NCBI GenBank assembly: GCA_964451705.1
Contig: CAYVIV010000012.1
Location: 1 to 22,082 of the forward strand
Direction of reading: 5' to 3'
Source of the DNA: CAYYFV01 sp964451705
GTDB lineage: Bacteria; Patescibacteriota; Gracilibacteria; UBA1369; GCA-2718715
DNA: 22,082 bases
Positions 1 to 8,307 of this stretch are shown piece by piece. A program made the position numbers and the translations under genes. The notes under the pieces were generated by a model. The model was not told the origin of the DNA. It made no database searches and saw nothing but the letters and a program-made list of their open reading frames with translations. Positions within the stretch are counted from its first letter, which is position 1, and the number at the start of each line of letters is the position of its first letter.

Positions 1-198
1 TCAATCACAAATACGCAAGGACAATGCACGCACATATGTTTCAAAACCTATTAAAACCACAGTACTCATCATCTATTAAACAACAGACTCGACATTAAAG
101 CGCAAAGACACAATCGAATCTAAGCTCTAAAAGATTTAACTTGCCAAAGCAGCTAGTATTTAATAAAATCCGAGTAAGCAAATATCGTCAAAATACAC
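1..198. other. Left-edge non-coding stretch
   Basis: I see no coding region here on either strand. Its only recognisable content is the promoter of the tRNA-Thr gene at 141-169. The rest is AT-rich sequence without clear repeats or hairpins. Confidence 0.5.
141..169 (+). promoter_or_regulatory. Promoter of the tRNA-Thr gene
   Basis: A -35 box TTGCCA (141-146, 5 of 6 to consensus) is followed after 17 bases by a -10 box TAAAAT (164-169, 5 of 6). Transcription would start near 176, about 23 bases before the mature tRNA 5' end. Confidence 0.6.
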
Positions 199-274
199 GC
201 CATCATAGCTCAGTTGGTAGAGCGCACCCATGGTAAGGGTGAGGTCATGGGTTCAAATCCCATTGATGGCTCCA
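199..274 (+). tRNA. tRNA-Thr (anticodon GGT)
   Basis: The cloverleaf folds by eye. The acceptor stem pairs GCCATCA (199-205) with TGATGGC (264-270). The anticodon stem is CACCC/GGGTG around the loop ATGGTAA, which gives anticodon GGT (Thr, codons ACC/ACU). The T-loop is TTCAAAT. A CCA end is encoded at 272-274. The discriminator base is T271 (U73); A73 is more usual in bacterial tRNA-Thr, so this is slightly unusual. The 3' end of this gene is duplicated at 10546-10592, which makes it the likely integration site of an island. Confidence 0.95.
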
Positions 275-300
275 TTTTGGCATAATCCACTATACACCAA
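254..300 (+). repeat. Left direct repeat (tRNA-Thr 3' end, att-like)
   Basis: This 47-base segment starts in the tRNA T-loop and runs past the CCA into flanking DNA. Its partner at 10546-10592 matches at 40 positions without gaps. The longest exact block, TAATCCACT, lies outside the tRNA, so the match is not explained by tRNA conservation alone. Confidence 0.75.
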
Positions 301-440
301 GGCCATTTGAGACTTAGTAAAACTTAAGCCTTATTAGCTATCCACTTGAAGTTCTTTCATCTAACAATCTGGATTTGAGAATTTCGTCATCAACTACTGT
401 TAATGTAAAAAGGATATAGTTTTCTTAATAAAAACTAAGT
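275..440. other. Spacer between tRNA-Thr and the 1080-aa gene
   Basis: Non-coding, AT-rich. It holds the outer 26 bases of the left repeat and T-rich sequence (minus strand) after the stop of the next gene. I find no convincing hairpin terminator. Confidence 0.4.
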
Positions 441-3400
441 CTACCTTAACTCTTGTTTATACCTTCCATATACTAATGATAGATTAAGTACTGAACATCC
501 TTTTTTTTCAATGTCCGCAAATACTGTTTTGTAAATAAAACCGGGGTGATAATTTAAATAAACAGTTTCCATACAATCGACATCAGGAAACGTTGGTACT
601 TGATCCAAACTACCAACAGATCGTAAACAAGCTTCGAGCGAAGATTTCATTTCTTTGCAAATTTCATCATAAATTAGTTTAGATTCTTGCCACCCAAGTT
701 TGATGCCTCGCAATCTCCTTAAGTTGCCAATTTGGAAAAAGTTAAATTTTAGAATCTTATTCATGCCTTGATGATATACCTTTAATTCAACTTTTTCTTT
801 TATGGAAAGAGTTACCAATTCATGCACTATATTTTCCAGAGACACATCAACATAGTCACAATAAGAAAACGGGACTACAAAAACACTATTAGCAGAAACT
901 CGAGCTGTTTCGGGAGACTTTTTAAATTGTTTTATAATCAACTTGCCCATTCTCGCAGAAGCAGGATGATTAATCCTTCTGACATCATCTCCATACTGAT
1001 ATTCACGGTCAGAAACATGCTCAAAATCTGAAGAGGCCGAGAGTCTTTGTCTTAACTTTGATCCTTTAACCGACTTAAATATTTTATACAAAGGTCTAAA
1101 ATCAAAACTTGAACGAAAGAAACCATTATATCTAAAGTTTTTTTCTACTGGAATCTCATCAAAATTCACCTCTGGGCACTTAAGCACCAACGGCTTCTCT
1201 CTTTTTTTTCTTAAATTATAAAAACTTTGTATTAATTCATCTGAAAATCTTTGTTTAAATATTTGAGACATCAGAACATCTAAACTATAATCCATTAAAC
1301 TTTCATAATCAGGCTTTACAAATAACTGGTTGTCAACTTCGGAATCAATAGGATTATTAACGAAGTCAAAAACAAACAAATAAACCAACTGAAATAAAGT
1401 CATAAAAATACGATTTTCTAACATCGCCTCTCTATCTTTTTGATCTAGTAGAAAATAAATTTCAAAAACATCAAAAATAGATAACTTTGATGTATATCCT
1501 AGTAACTGAATTTTAAATTGCATGTATTTACATGGAAAAATATCTAGATCAAAAGTTGCCTGACTATCTAAAAAAGTTTTAAAAATAGAAACCCACTTCA
1601 TACTGGAGTTTTGATTACAAGCAAAATCAATATAGTTCTTTAAATTATTTAAATAAACTTTTGGTATTGAAGTAAACTCTTCAAAACGCCCCAGAACAAT
1701 TTTGGAAGCCTCATCTAAAGATGCTTGCGAATTTTCATCAACATTTAGTGATTTCAGACCTATAGGAATTCCTTCAAGGCTTGCAAGAGTTGATACAATT
1801 AATTCTAATCGCTCAACTGAAGCAGGTAACCCTTTTAAATTATCTATATTAGAAGAAAACATAATTACCAAAGACCTTATATTTGGCAATCGTGGTAATT
1901 CAGATCCATTAAAATGGTCTAACACTAAATGCACAATATTCAACCCTTCAAAATCAGCACTGTTAAGTATATTTTCTGAAATATCCGGGTATTCATTTGC
2001 ATAAAATCTTCTCAAAACTTCCCACTTAAATTCTTTATCTGATTTAATTTGATTCTCAAATTCTAACGACTCTTCAGCAGTTACCAGTTCCAGATCTCCA
2101 AACTGCATCACTTTTAAAGTTGCCATATCAGAATCAGAGATAAGTTCCTCATGTATTGGAGGCTCCAAATCATCTTGATCTAGGCAAGGAGATTCACCAA
2201 AACTTACATCAGAGTACTCAATAGGACGGGCATCACGGTCAAACATAGACTTAAAAAGCTTTCGCAATTCCTGGACCTCTTCTCTGAATTCATTAGCTTC
2301 AGATAAATTAGGGGGTCCTTGAGGTGAACTCATGTCACCAAATGAACCTAGAGTACTGTCTGTTTGTAAAAATGCAGTAGGATCAAACTCAATCAACTTC
2401 TTAGTTTCAGGATCCTCAACTAAAACAAAGGCGTGACCCTGATCCCAAAAGCCTCTACCAGCCATGTAATGATTATCATTGGCACAAATATATGTCTTAA
2501 ACCCATTTGCAATTAAAATAGTTGCTACTACCTTGCTATAATAAAAACAACTCCCAATTTTTTTATGAAGTGTTAACCAAAATACATCTTCTGGCTTTTT
2601 ATACAAAGAGGCAAAATCTTGGATGTTATATGTACAAGTTTTCAAAAAGGAAGTTAATATTTCCAAAACAGAATTAAGACTTTTCCCCTCGAGAAGCTTT
2701 AATTCGTTTGGCAACCAAACATTTAAAAGATTCAAAAGTTCATCAAAATCGCTAGATGACACATCCATTTGTGATAATTGCTTGAATAATCTTTCGTTAA
2801 ATTCCAACATTGAATCTTCATGTATATAGGCGAATGAATAAATCAAACCAGAATCCGTATTTTTGGATTCTAACAATTTAGTACCAAAAGGCAGAATAAT
2901 TCTATCCAAAGGTGATTTACAATAAATAACAAGATCATTAATTTTTAAACCATCTGTGTTAACATCATAAGAAGTAAAAAGAACATCATTAACAAATGGT
3001 AATCCTAGACGCTCTAAAAGATTTATAGACAGTTTAGGAAACACCTCTCCACCTAAACACTTCCAATCCTCTAGTTGCGTACAGGTAGTAACATCAGGGC
3101 GCCTGTATATTTCAACAGGAGTCTCAACAGTATCGTCCGTCTGATCAGAATCTTCCATACTTACATCAACAACACTTCCAACTTTTGCAGCAGTATTTGA
3201 AAGAACCAATTGAGATTCAAACTGATTATAGAAAAAGTAAAACAAGCGCAGTTGCAAGTTTGCAAAAACTGTATTTTTAACTAAGAAACGACCTTGAACA
3301 GCTATCGACTTCCAAAACCTCAACTCCAAACCTTGCCGCACTTTATTCAAACAAGCAAAGAATTCAAACAAAATATTCCCTAAATTATTTTGATAACAAT

Positions 3401-3683
3401 ACAAAACAAAATCATTTAACTCATCAAAAGCATTACAAGCAAATAAACTCTTTAAAGTTTCTACTAATTCCTCAAAAGAGATCTTATTAAGTTCTAAATA
3501 GTAATTGAAATCAGGAAATTCACTGATTGAATTCAAAACTTCAGGATAAAACGCTACTGAGTTGATATAAGGCAGAGTATCAGAGTCAATAGGACAAGAT
3601 TCAATTAGATTCATAGAAAACTTTTCCCCTTCTAATGGTTCTAATGGATTGATATCAAAGAATGGTCTTTTAAAAATATTCAT
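441..3683 (-). CDS. Large transglutaminase / LRR / DUF58 multidomain protein
   Basis: A 1080-residue protein with no signal peptide or membrane helix visible, so probably cytoplasmic. Residues 1-350 are not recognised. Residues 370-440 look like a transglutaminase-like cysteine-protease fold with a complete triad: C379 (IGSCFYYS), H417 (GHAFVLVED) and D434 (EFDPT). An acidic linker follows (about 455-550). Residues 575-650 have leucine-rich-repeat spacing (LPNIRSLVI, LPASVERLEL, IGLKSLNV). Residues 890-920 match the DUF58 core (REYQYGDDVRRI, then SARMGKLIIKQF), but the usual IDW is INH (904-906). DUF58 proteins are normally separate partners of MoxR AAA+ ATPases, often beside membrane transglutaminases. 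Here both domains are in one soluble polypeptide without MoxR in view. The substrate is unknown. The start is an ATG 14 bases after a plausible -10 box. Confidence 0.8.
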   Translation of the reverse strand: MNIFKRPFFDINPLEPLEGEKFSMNLIESCPIDSDTLPYINSVAFYPEVLNSISEFPDFNYYLELNKISFEELVETLKSLFACNAFDELNDFVLYCYQNNLGNILFEFFACLNKVRQGLELRFWKSIAVQGRFLVKNTVFANLQLRLFYFFYNQFESQLVLSNTAAKVGSVVDVSMEDSDQTDDTVETPVEIYRRPDVTTCTQLEDWKCLGGEVFPKLSINLLERLGLPFVNDVLFTSYDVNTDGLKINDLVIYCKSPLDRIILPFGTKLLESKNTDSGLIYSFAYIHEDSMLEFNERLFKQLSQMDVSSSDFDELLNLLNVWLPNELKLLEGKSLNSVLEILTSFLKTCTYNIQDFASLYKKPEDVFWLTLHKKIGSCFYYSKVVATILIANGFKTYICANDNHYMAGRGFWDQGHAFVLVEDPETKKLIEFDPTAFLQTDSTLGSFGDMSSPQGPPNLSEANEFREEVQELRKLFKSMFDRDARPIEYSDVSFGESPCLDQDDLEPPIHEELISDSDMATLKVMQFGDLELVTAEESLEFENQIKSDKEFKWEVLRRFYANEYPDISENILNSADFEGLNIVHLVLDHFNGSELPRLPNIRSLVIMFSSNIDNLKGLPASVERLELIVSTLASLEGIPIGLKSLNVDENSQASLDEASKIVLGRFEEFTSIPKVYLNNLKNYIDFACNQNSSMKWVSIFKTFLDSQATFDLDIFPCKYMQFKIQLLGYTSKLSIFDVFEIYFLLDQKDREAMLENRIFMTLFQLVYLFVFDFVNNPIDSEVDNQLFVKPDYESLMDYSLDVLMSQIFKQRFSDELIQSFYNLRKKREKPLVLKCPEVNFDEIPVEKNFRYNGFFRSSFDFRPLYKIFKSVKGSKLRQRLSASSDFEHVSDREYQYGDDVRRINHPASARMGKLIIKQFKKSPETARVSANSVFVVPFSYCDYVDVSLENIVHELVTLSIKEKVELKVYHQGMNKILKFNFFQIGNLRRLRGIKLGWQESKLIYDEICKEMKSSLEACLRSVGSLDQVPTFPDVDCMETVYLNYHPGFIYKTVFADIEKKGCSVLNLSLVYGRYKQELR

Positions 3684-3697
3684 AGGTATTTTTCATC

Positions 3698-3725
3698 ACC
3701 ATAACATAAACTCAACAATTGTCAA
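3698..3725 (-). promoter_or_regulatory. Promoter of the 1080-aa gene
   Basis: On the minus strand a consensus -35 TTGACA (3725-3720) is followed after 16 bases by TATGGT (3703-3698, 4 of 6 to TATAAT). The ATG lies 14 bases beyond the -10 box, which gives a leader of roughly 7 bases with no Shine-Dalgarno sequence. Confidence 0.5.
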
Positions 3726-3754
3726 TGCTAACTCAAGAAAACGGTAGTTCACAA

Positions 3755-3785
3755 TAAAAAAAGATTATAAGTTCTAATTAATCTT
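3755..3785 (-). terminator. Possible terminator of the liv operon
   Basis: On the minus strand a 7-bp inverted repeat AAGATTA/TAATCTT (3785-3779 and 3767-3761) with an 11-base loop runs into a T-tract (plus-strand A-run 3755-3762). It lies 39 bases beyond the livF stop. The stem is AT-rich and therefore weak. Confidence 0.4.
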
Positions 3786-3823
3786 CCATGCAAAATATAT
3801 GTTTTTTATTTTAGAATTATTCA

Positions 3824-4483
3824 TTAGTCCCCTCCTTCATTTAAAACAATTTTTCCATCTTCTAATACAAAGGTTTTATCTGCAATTTCCACTGCAGCTT
3901 GTGCATTTTGCTCAACCAATACCACCGTTACCCCTTTAGCTTTAATTGACTGAATAATTGAGAAAATTTCTTGCATAGCTCTAGGACTTAAGCCCAGAGA
4001 AGGCTCATCTAAGAGTAATAATTTAGGTTTTTGAATCAATGCCCTGGCTATTGAGAGTATTTGCTGCTGCCCACCAGAAAGTAGTTGTGCTCTTAAATTC
4101 ATTTTTGCCTTTAAAAATGGAAACTGCCTGTATATATTTTCGATCTTTGCATCAACCCTTTCCTGGTCATATAGAGCAAGGGTAGCTACTTTCAAGTTTT
4201 CATGTACTGTTAAATTTTGAAAAACTTTTCTTCCTTGAGGTACATAAGCTATCTTTTGCATTATTTTTTTATGTGTTGGTACTTTTGTAGTATCTTGGTG
4301 ATTCCAGCTTATACTTCCACTATAAATATCACAAAGGTTGAAAATGCTTTTCAAGATTGTTGACTTTCCAGATCCATTTGGGCCCATTATCAGCACAATT
4401 GATCCAGATTTGACTTTAAAGCTTATACCTTTAAGTATGTGCATTTGTTTATATCCGGCATCTAAGTTCTTAATTTCTAACAT
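3824..4483 (-). CDS. livF: Branched-chain amino-acid ABC transporter ATPase, LivF type
   Basis: A 219-aa ABC ATPase, one of two different nucleotide-binding subunits of a Liv-type (HAAT family) importer. Walker A is GPNGSGKST (residues 34-42), the Q-loop is YVPQGR (80-85), the signature is LLSGGQQQ (134-141) and Walker B is LLLLDEP (155-161). The switch position reads VEQN rather than a His motif, as is typical of LivF. Length and motif order are normal for the family. The ATG overlaps the livG stop by 7 bases (4477-4483), so the two are probably translationally coupled. It is the last gene of the operon and is followed by a weak terminator. The transported substrate cannot be fixed from the ATPase. 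Confidence 0.92.
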   Translation of the reverse strand: MLEIKNLDAGYKQMHILKGISFKVKSGSIVLIMGPNGSGKSTILKSIFNLCDIYSGSISWNHQDTTKVPTHKKIMQKIAYVPQGRKVFQNLTVHENLKVATLALYDQERVDAKIENIYRQFPFLKAKMNLRAQLLSGGQQQILSIARALIQKPKLLLLDEPSLGLSPRAMQEIFSIIQSIKAKGVTVVLVEQNAQAAVEIADKTFVLEDGKIVLNEGGD

Positions 4484-5223
4484 AATGAATTGCCTAAATA
4501 AGCTTTTAAGACTTGTTTATTATCTTGAATCTCTTCAGGAGTGCCTGTAGCAATTACCTTACCTGCATCTAAGACTATAACTCTATCAGCAAAATTCAGA
4601 GCAAAGTTCATATCATGTTCAATAAATAAAATAGTTGTAGCTTGTTTTTTAAGATGTAAAAGTAATTTGAAGATCGCATTTCTAAGTTTTGTGTTTACAC
4701 CAGCTAGAGGCTCGTCTAACATTATCAACTTATGTGGGTTTAAGATAGTTCTTGCAATTTCGACTAAGCGTTGCTGACCATAACTGAGCTTACTTACTTT
4801 TTTATCAGCTGCTGCTTGCATTTCAATCAACTTTAGTATCTGATTAACTTGATAAGTTTTATTAGCAGTAACTTTATTTCTACCAAATAAGTTCTTCCAA
4901 AATTGAGTATCTAGATTATCTAGGGCTAAAAACAAGTTTTCTTTTACGGTAAGATTTTCAAATAACTGAGACTGCTGAAAAAGCCGTGAAATTCCTGCGT
5001 TAGATACTTTTTCTGGTGAAAAATGGCTGATGTTTTTTTCAGCAAAGAATATATTTCCAGAGTCCTGCTTACTAATTCCAGAAATTAAATTGAAAACTGT
5101 AGACTTACCTGAACCATTTGGCCCTATTAAAGCAGTAATAGCATTTTCTTGTAGGTCAAACGTACAGTTATTTACAGCCTGAATTCCTCCGAAATGTTTA
5201 GATAAATTTTTAATTTTCAGCAT
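4477..5223 (-). CDS. livG: Branched-chain amino-acid ABC transporter ATPase, LivG type
   Basis: A 248-aa ABC ATPase with Walker A GPNGSGKST (34-42), signature LSYGQQ (146-151), Walker B LIMLDEP (166-172) and switch His in IEHDMNF (H203). The C-terminal VIATGTPEEI segment is characteristic of LivG. It pairs with LivF to energise the LivH/LivM channel at the inner face of the membrane. It starts 5 bases after the livM stop and overlaps livF by 7 bases, so it is tightly operonic. No ribosome-binding site is visible in front of it. Confidence 0.93.
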   Translation of the reverse strand: MLKIKNLSKHFGGIQAVNNCTFDLQENAITALIGPNGSGKSTVFNLISGISKQDSGNIFFAEKNISHFSPEKVSNAGISRLFQQSQLFENLTVKENLFLALDNLDTQFWKNLFGRNKVTANKTYQVNQILKLIEMQAAADKKVSKLSYGQQRLVEIARTILNPHKLIMLDEPLAGVNTKLRNAIFKLLLHLKKQATTILFIEHDMNFALNFADRVIVLDAGKVIATGTPEEIQDNKQVLKAYLGNSLC

Positions 5224-5228
5224 AATTT

Positions 5229-6101
5229 TTATTTTAATGTGACCTTCCCAAAGAAACCTTTAGGTTTTTTGATTAATATAATACATAAAACTAAAGCATA
5301 TATCATTTGGGTCAGTGGACCAACGACAGAAACGGGAAAACTAATAAACCTCAGAGATTCTGAGATTAAAACTAAAATTGTCGTTGCTAATATTGTGCCC
5401 TTTAAAGAACCAAGGCCGCCCATAATAACTATACAAACTATTGGAATTAATTGCATTATCGTAAAACTTGCTGGGTCAATAAATGTCATAAAATGTGCAT
5501 ATAAAACACCTGCTAAACCAGCCAAAAAACCAGAACACATAAAAGCAATTATTTTAATTTTGAACGAGTTTTTACCTAAAATCTGAAAGGCTAATTCATT
5601 GTCTCTGGTTGCTTGCAAAGCATTACCGAATGGAGAATTTATTAAACTTTTCAAAACAATATATACAAAAAAGGCAAAAGCGTAGGTTAATATAAGATAG
5701 CTCAAATTATTGTCTATGCTAAAACCAAAAATATAAGGTTTAGGGATACCTGCTAAACCCAGTGGACCATTAGTTAGTGAGGTTGTGTTTAACAAGAAGG
5801 CATGAATCAAATAGCTAAATGCTAAAGTAGCAAGTGCTAGATAGTCGGATTGAATTCTTTGTGTAAAAAAACCAAGTAACATACCAAACAGCCCAGATAT
5901 TACTGCAGACAAGAGAATTGCAACACTAAAAGGGATGCCATTTAAAGTTATTAATGCAGATGAATATGCACCGATTGCAAACAAGGCTATATGTCCAAGG
6001 TTTATCAGCCCAGTAAAACCGAAGGCTAGCTGTAAAGACATTGCTAAAATGGAATGAATACCAATTATAATGCCTATATGTATTAAGTATGCAATAGTCA
6101 T
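5229..6101 (-). CDS. livM: Branched-chain amino-acid ABC transporter permease, LivM type
   Basis: A 290-aa polytopic membrane protein with about eight hydrophobic segments. Family signatures are FGFTGLINLGHIALFAIGAY near residues 27-46 and the ATPase-contacting loop with GGLGSLKGT near 228-236, followed by SESLRF. It forms the channel together with LivH. Its ATG overlaps the livH stop in an ATGA junction (6098-6101), a classic coupling arrangement. It is shorter than enterobacterial LivM (about 425 aa), but a length near 290-330 aa is common in other bacteria. Confidence 0.92.
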   Translation of the reverse strand: MTIAYLIHIGIIIGIHSILAMSLQLAFGFTGLINLGHIALFAIGAYSSALITLNGIPFSVAILLSAVISGLFGMLLGFFTQRIQSDYLALATLAFSYLIHAFLLNTTSLTNGPLGLAGIPKPYIFGFSIDNNLSYLILTYAFAFFVYIVLKSLINSPFGNALQATRDNELAFQILGKNSFKIKIIAFMCSGFLAGLAGVLYAHFMTFIDPASFTIMQLIPIVCIVIMGGLGSLKGTILATTILVLISESLRFISFPVSVVGPLTQMIYALVLCIILIKKPKGFFGKVTLK

Positions 6102-6982
6102 AGAGATATTTTATTTTTAAATCCAAAAATACCTTGAGGTCTAAAGACAAGAAATACAAATAACACCATAAAACCAATGGCATCTTTATAACCAGAAGGT
6201 AAGAACCAAATACCAAAATTTTCAACTAAAGCAATTACAAAGGCTCCCAATATTGCACCTTTAATAGAACCTATACCCCCAACAACTACAGCTGCAAAAC
6301 CTGTAAATATTAACTTAACACCAATCGTAGGAGTTAAATGATACTCTAAACCATAAAAAATTCCAGAAACAGCTGCAATTAAACAGCCTATCACAAAGCT
6401 AAAAGCATAACTCTGGTTAGCACTTACACCCAGAATTTCTGCTAACTCTTTGTTATCTGCGACTGCTCGCATGGTGACACCCAAGCTAGATTTTTTTATA
6501 AATATAGAAAACGCTAATAAAACAATAAATGATGATATAATTATGACTATTTGCATCGGTGTAATCACAGCACCTAGAAAACTTATGCCTTTTGCCGCCT
6601 TAATCAGGCCAATCGACTTTAGGTTGCCTCCAAATAACAAGAGAATCAATGCATCTAAAAAAATCATTAAAGCAATACTGGCAAGTAACAAAATTACTAA
6701 AGAGGCTTTTTTTTCTCGAAATTGATTGTAAAACTTGTTTATTCCAAAGCCAATAAACATTGAACCGACACAAGTAAGCATCACACTTATTGGAAAGTTA
6801 ATGCCAAGCACACTAAACAAGAAATATAAAATGTAAACATTTAGTGCAATAACTGACCCATGGGCCATATGAATAAATTTATTGGTAGAATAAATTATAG
6901 AAAAACTAGCAGCTACCAATGCGTACACAGCTCCGGCGACTATTGCATTCAATAACAATTGAACAAAAATTTCAGGTGTCAT
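6098..6982 (-). CDS. livH: Branched-chain amino-acid ABC transporter permease, LivH type
   Basis: A 294-aa integral membrane permease. Features seen are the N-terminal AGAVYALVAASFSIIYSTNKF motif (it resembles the usual NGLSLGSIYALIALG-type start of LivH), the HMAHG segment (39-43), the VADNKELAEILG cytoplasmic loop that docks the ATPases, and the VVGGIGSIKGAILGA motif near 232-246. The final FRPQGIFG is typical of LivH/LivM proteins. It stops with TGA, which supports the standard code. It starts 25 bases downstream of the binding-protein gene. No Shine-Dalgarno sequence is evident. Confidence 0.92.
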   Translation of the reverse strand: MTPEIFVQLLLNAIVAGAVYALVAASFSIIYSTNKFIHMAHGSVIALNVYILYFLFSVLGINFPISVMLTCVGSMFIGFGINKFYNQFREKKASLVILLLASIALMIFLDALILLLFGGNLKSIGLIKAAKGISFLGAVITPMQIVIIISSFIVLLAFSIFIKKSSLGVTMRAVADNKELAEILGVSANQSYAFSFVIGCLIAAVSGIFYGLEYHLTPTIGVKLIFTGFAAVVVGGIGSIKGAILGAFVIALVENFGIWFLPSGYKDAIGFMVLFVFLVFRPQGIFGFKNKISL

Positions 6983-7007
6983 TGCTAAAGTATTTAAATA
7001 TCATTGC

Positions 7008-8114
7008 TTATTTGACTTCCGACCAAATACCATCAAGATAGGAGTATAGCTTGTTCTCAACTTGTAATACTCTATCTTTAAAACCTGAACTACCAAGTAT
7101 TGAGCCGTAGTTTTTGATATTTTTCAGGGCTGCAGTAATGCATTCTTTTTCTCCTGATTTACAACTTTCAAGAGCTTTAGAAGTGTATTTTATCATTTCA
7201 TAACCTGTTACAGCATAGTTAAGTTCAACAAAAGAAGCTTGAGGGTGCTTAGCAAGATATTTTTTACCCATTGCTGTTTCTCGAATTCTCGGTGGTATAA
7301 AATCTATAGCTAATGTGCCATTTAAGACCTCGGCTGGTATATCAGACTCAATTTGAGGATAAATACACTCTGATGCAGTTGCACACATAACCTTCATCGG
7401 GTAACCAAGTTCAGTTAACTGCTTAAACATAGCGGCGTATTCAAAGTCTATCATTACCGTCATCAAGCTATCAACACCCTCGTAATTCATTTTTGTTAAA
7501 AGAGTTTTAAAATCTGTGGTACCAAAGCTATACCAATGTTCCTGGATGTTTGGCTCGACTTTTTTCATTCCCTCTAAACATAATTGGTTGTATTCGGTTT
7601 GTGCCATTAAAACCCCTATTTTTTTATAATGTGAGTTTTCATTTGCGTATTGCATAAGTTGCTGACAACCTTCCATAGCATCAAAATGCGCTTTAAATGC
7701 ATATGGATTGTCATCTAACATGCTACGTGTGTATGCTTCGTAGATAAAAGGTGTTTTTTGATTTTTGGCTAAATCACTAACCGATTGAGCTGGTAAGTGA
7801 AATAATGCATTTAAAACATCCACATTTTCAACATTTAATAAAAAGTTTGCAGCATCTATACTAGCTTTGCCTTCAAATTTACTATCTTGCATGATTAATT
7901 GTATCTTTGTATCTGTTTCTTCCAGGGCCAGCTCTGCCCCTTTTAGATATGACTCACCAAAAATGGCCCCAAATCCGCTTAAAGGTGCAATAACACCAAT
8001 TTTATACTCATTTACACTCGGTACTGGCAAATTAGTACAAGCCGTAAGTAGTAAAGAGGCTATAATGGTAAGCGCTAAGCTAATTTTATTTTTAAAATGT
8101 TTTTTGTTTATCAT
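7008..8114 (-). CDS. Liv-type substrate-binding lipoprotein
   Basis: A 368-aa type-1 periplasmic-binding-fold protein, first gene of the liv operon. It has a charged N-terminus, a hydrophobic segment and a lipobox LTAC with Cys26 as the lipidated residue, so the mature protein is membrane-anchored outside the cell. The start of the mature domain (YKIGVIAPLSGFGAIFGESYLKGAELALEE) is typical of LivJ/amide-binding proteins. It captures the ligand and delivers it to LivHM. The ligand could be branched-chain or another amino acid. The sequence alone does not decide, and the linked Cys/Met enzyme makes a sulfur amino acid one possibility. Upstream it diverges from a TrmB-type regulator. Confidence 0.9.
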   Translation of the reverse strand: MINKKHFKNKISLALTIIASLLLTACTNLPVPSVNEYKIGVIAPLSGFGAIFGESYLKGAELALEETDTKIQLIMQDSKFEGKASIDAANFLLNVENVDVLNALFHLPAQSVSDLAKNQKTPFIYEAYTRSMLDDNPYAFKAHFDAMEGCQQLMQYANENSHYKKIGVLMAQTEYNQLCLEGMKKVEPNIQEHWYSFGTTDFKTLLTKMNYEGVDSLMTVMIDFEYAAMFKQLTELGYPMKVMCATASECIYPQIESDIPAEVLNGTLAIDFIPPRIRETAMGKKYLAKHPQASFVELNYAVTGYEMIKYTSKALESCKSGEKECITAALKNIKNYGSILGSSGFKDRVLQVENKLYSYLDGIWSEVK

Positions 8115-8146
8115 TTTTTTTATTAATTTATATTTAAATTATTAAT

Positions 8147-8175
8147 TTTCTAGTCAGTTAAGTTAATCATTTCAA
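8147..8175 (-). promoter_or_regulatory. Tentative promoter of the liv operon
   Basis: On the minus strand TTGAAA (8175-8170) is followed after 17 bases by TAGAAA (8152-8147, 4 of 6). Another -10-like TATAAA lies at 8132-8127, 12 bases before the ATG, but without a matching -35 box. The choice between them is open. Confidence 0.3.
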
Positions 8176-8186
8176 GCCTTAGAACT

Positions 8187-8225
8187 TTGACAGAACTTGA
8201 CACAATGATATACTTAATATATAAT
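8187..8225 (+). promoter_or_regulatory. Consensus promoter of the TrmB-type regulator
   Basis: A perfect -35 TTGACA (8197-8202), a 17-base spacer and a perfect -10 TATAAT (8220-8225) predict initiation near 8232. A second TTGACA at 8187-8192 lies exactly 10 bases upstream, on the same helix face. The leader of about 75 bases contains the inverted repeat CCTTG/CAAGG (8251-8255, 8265-8269), a possible operator. Confidence 0.75.
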
Positions 8226-8307
8226 AAACGCAACAACCACCCAATTTAAACCTTGAAAAACGGCCAAGGGATAAGGAAATTAACTGTCGAATAAACTGAC
8301 AAAACCT

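Noticed and set aside
8265..8277. AAGGA as the ribosome-binding site of the TrmB-type gene
   Set aside because: It lies about 30 bases before the ATG and no alternative start codon stands at a suitable distance.
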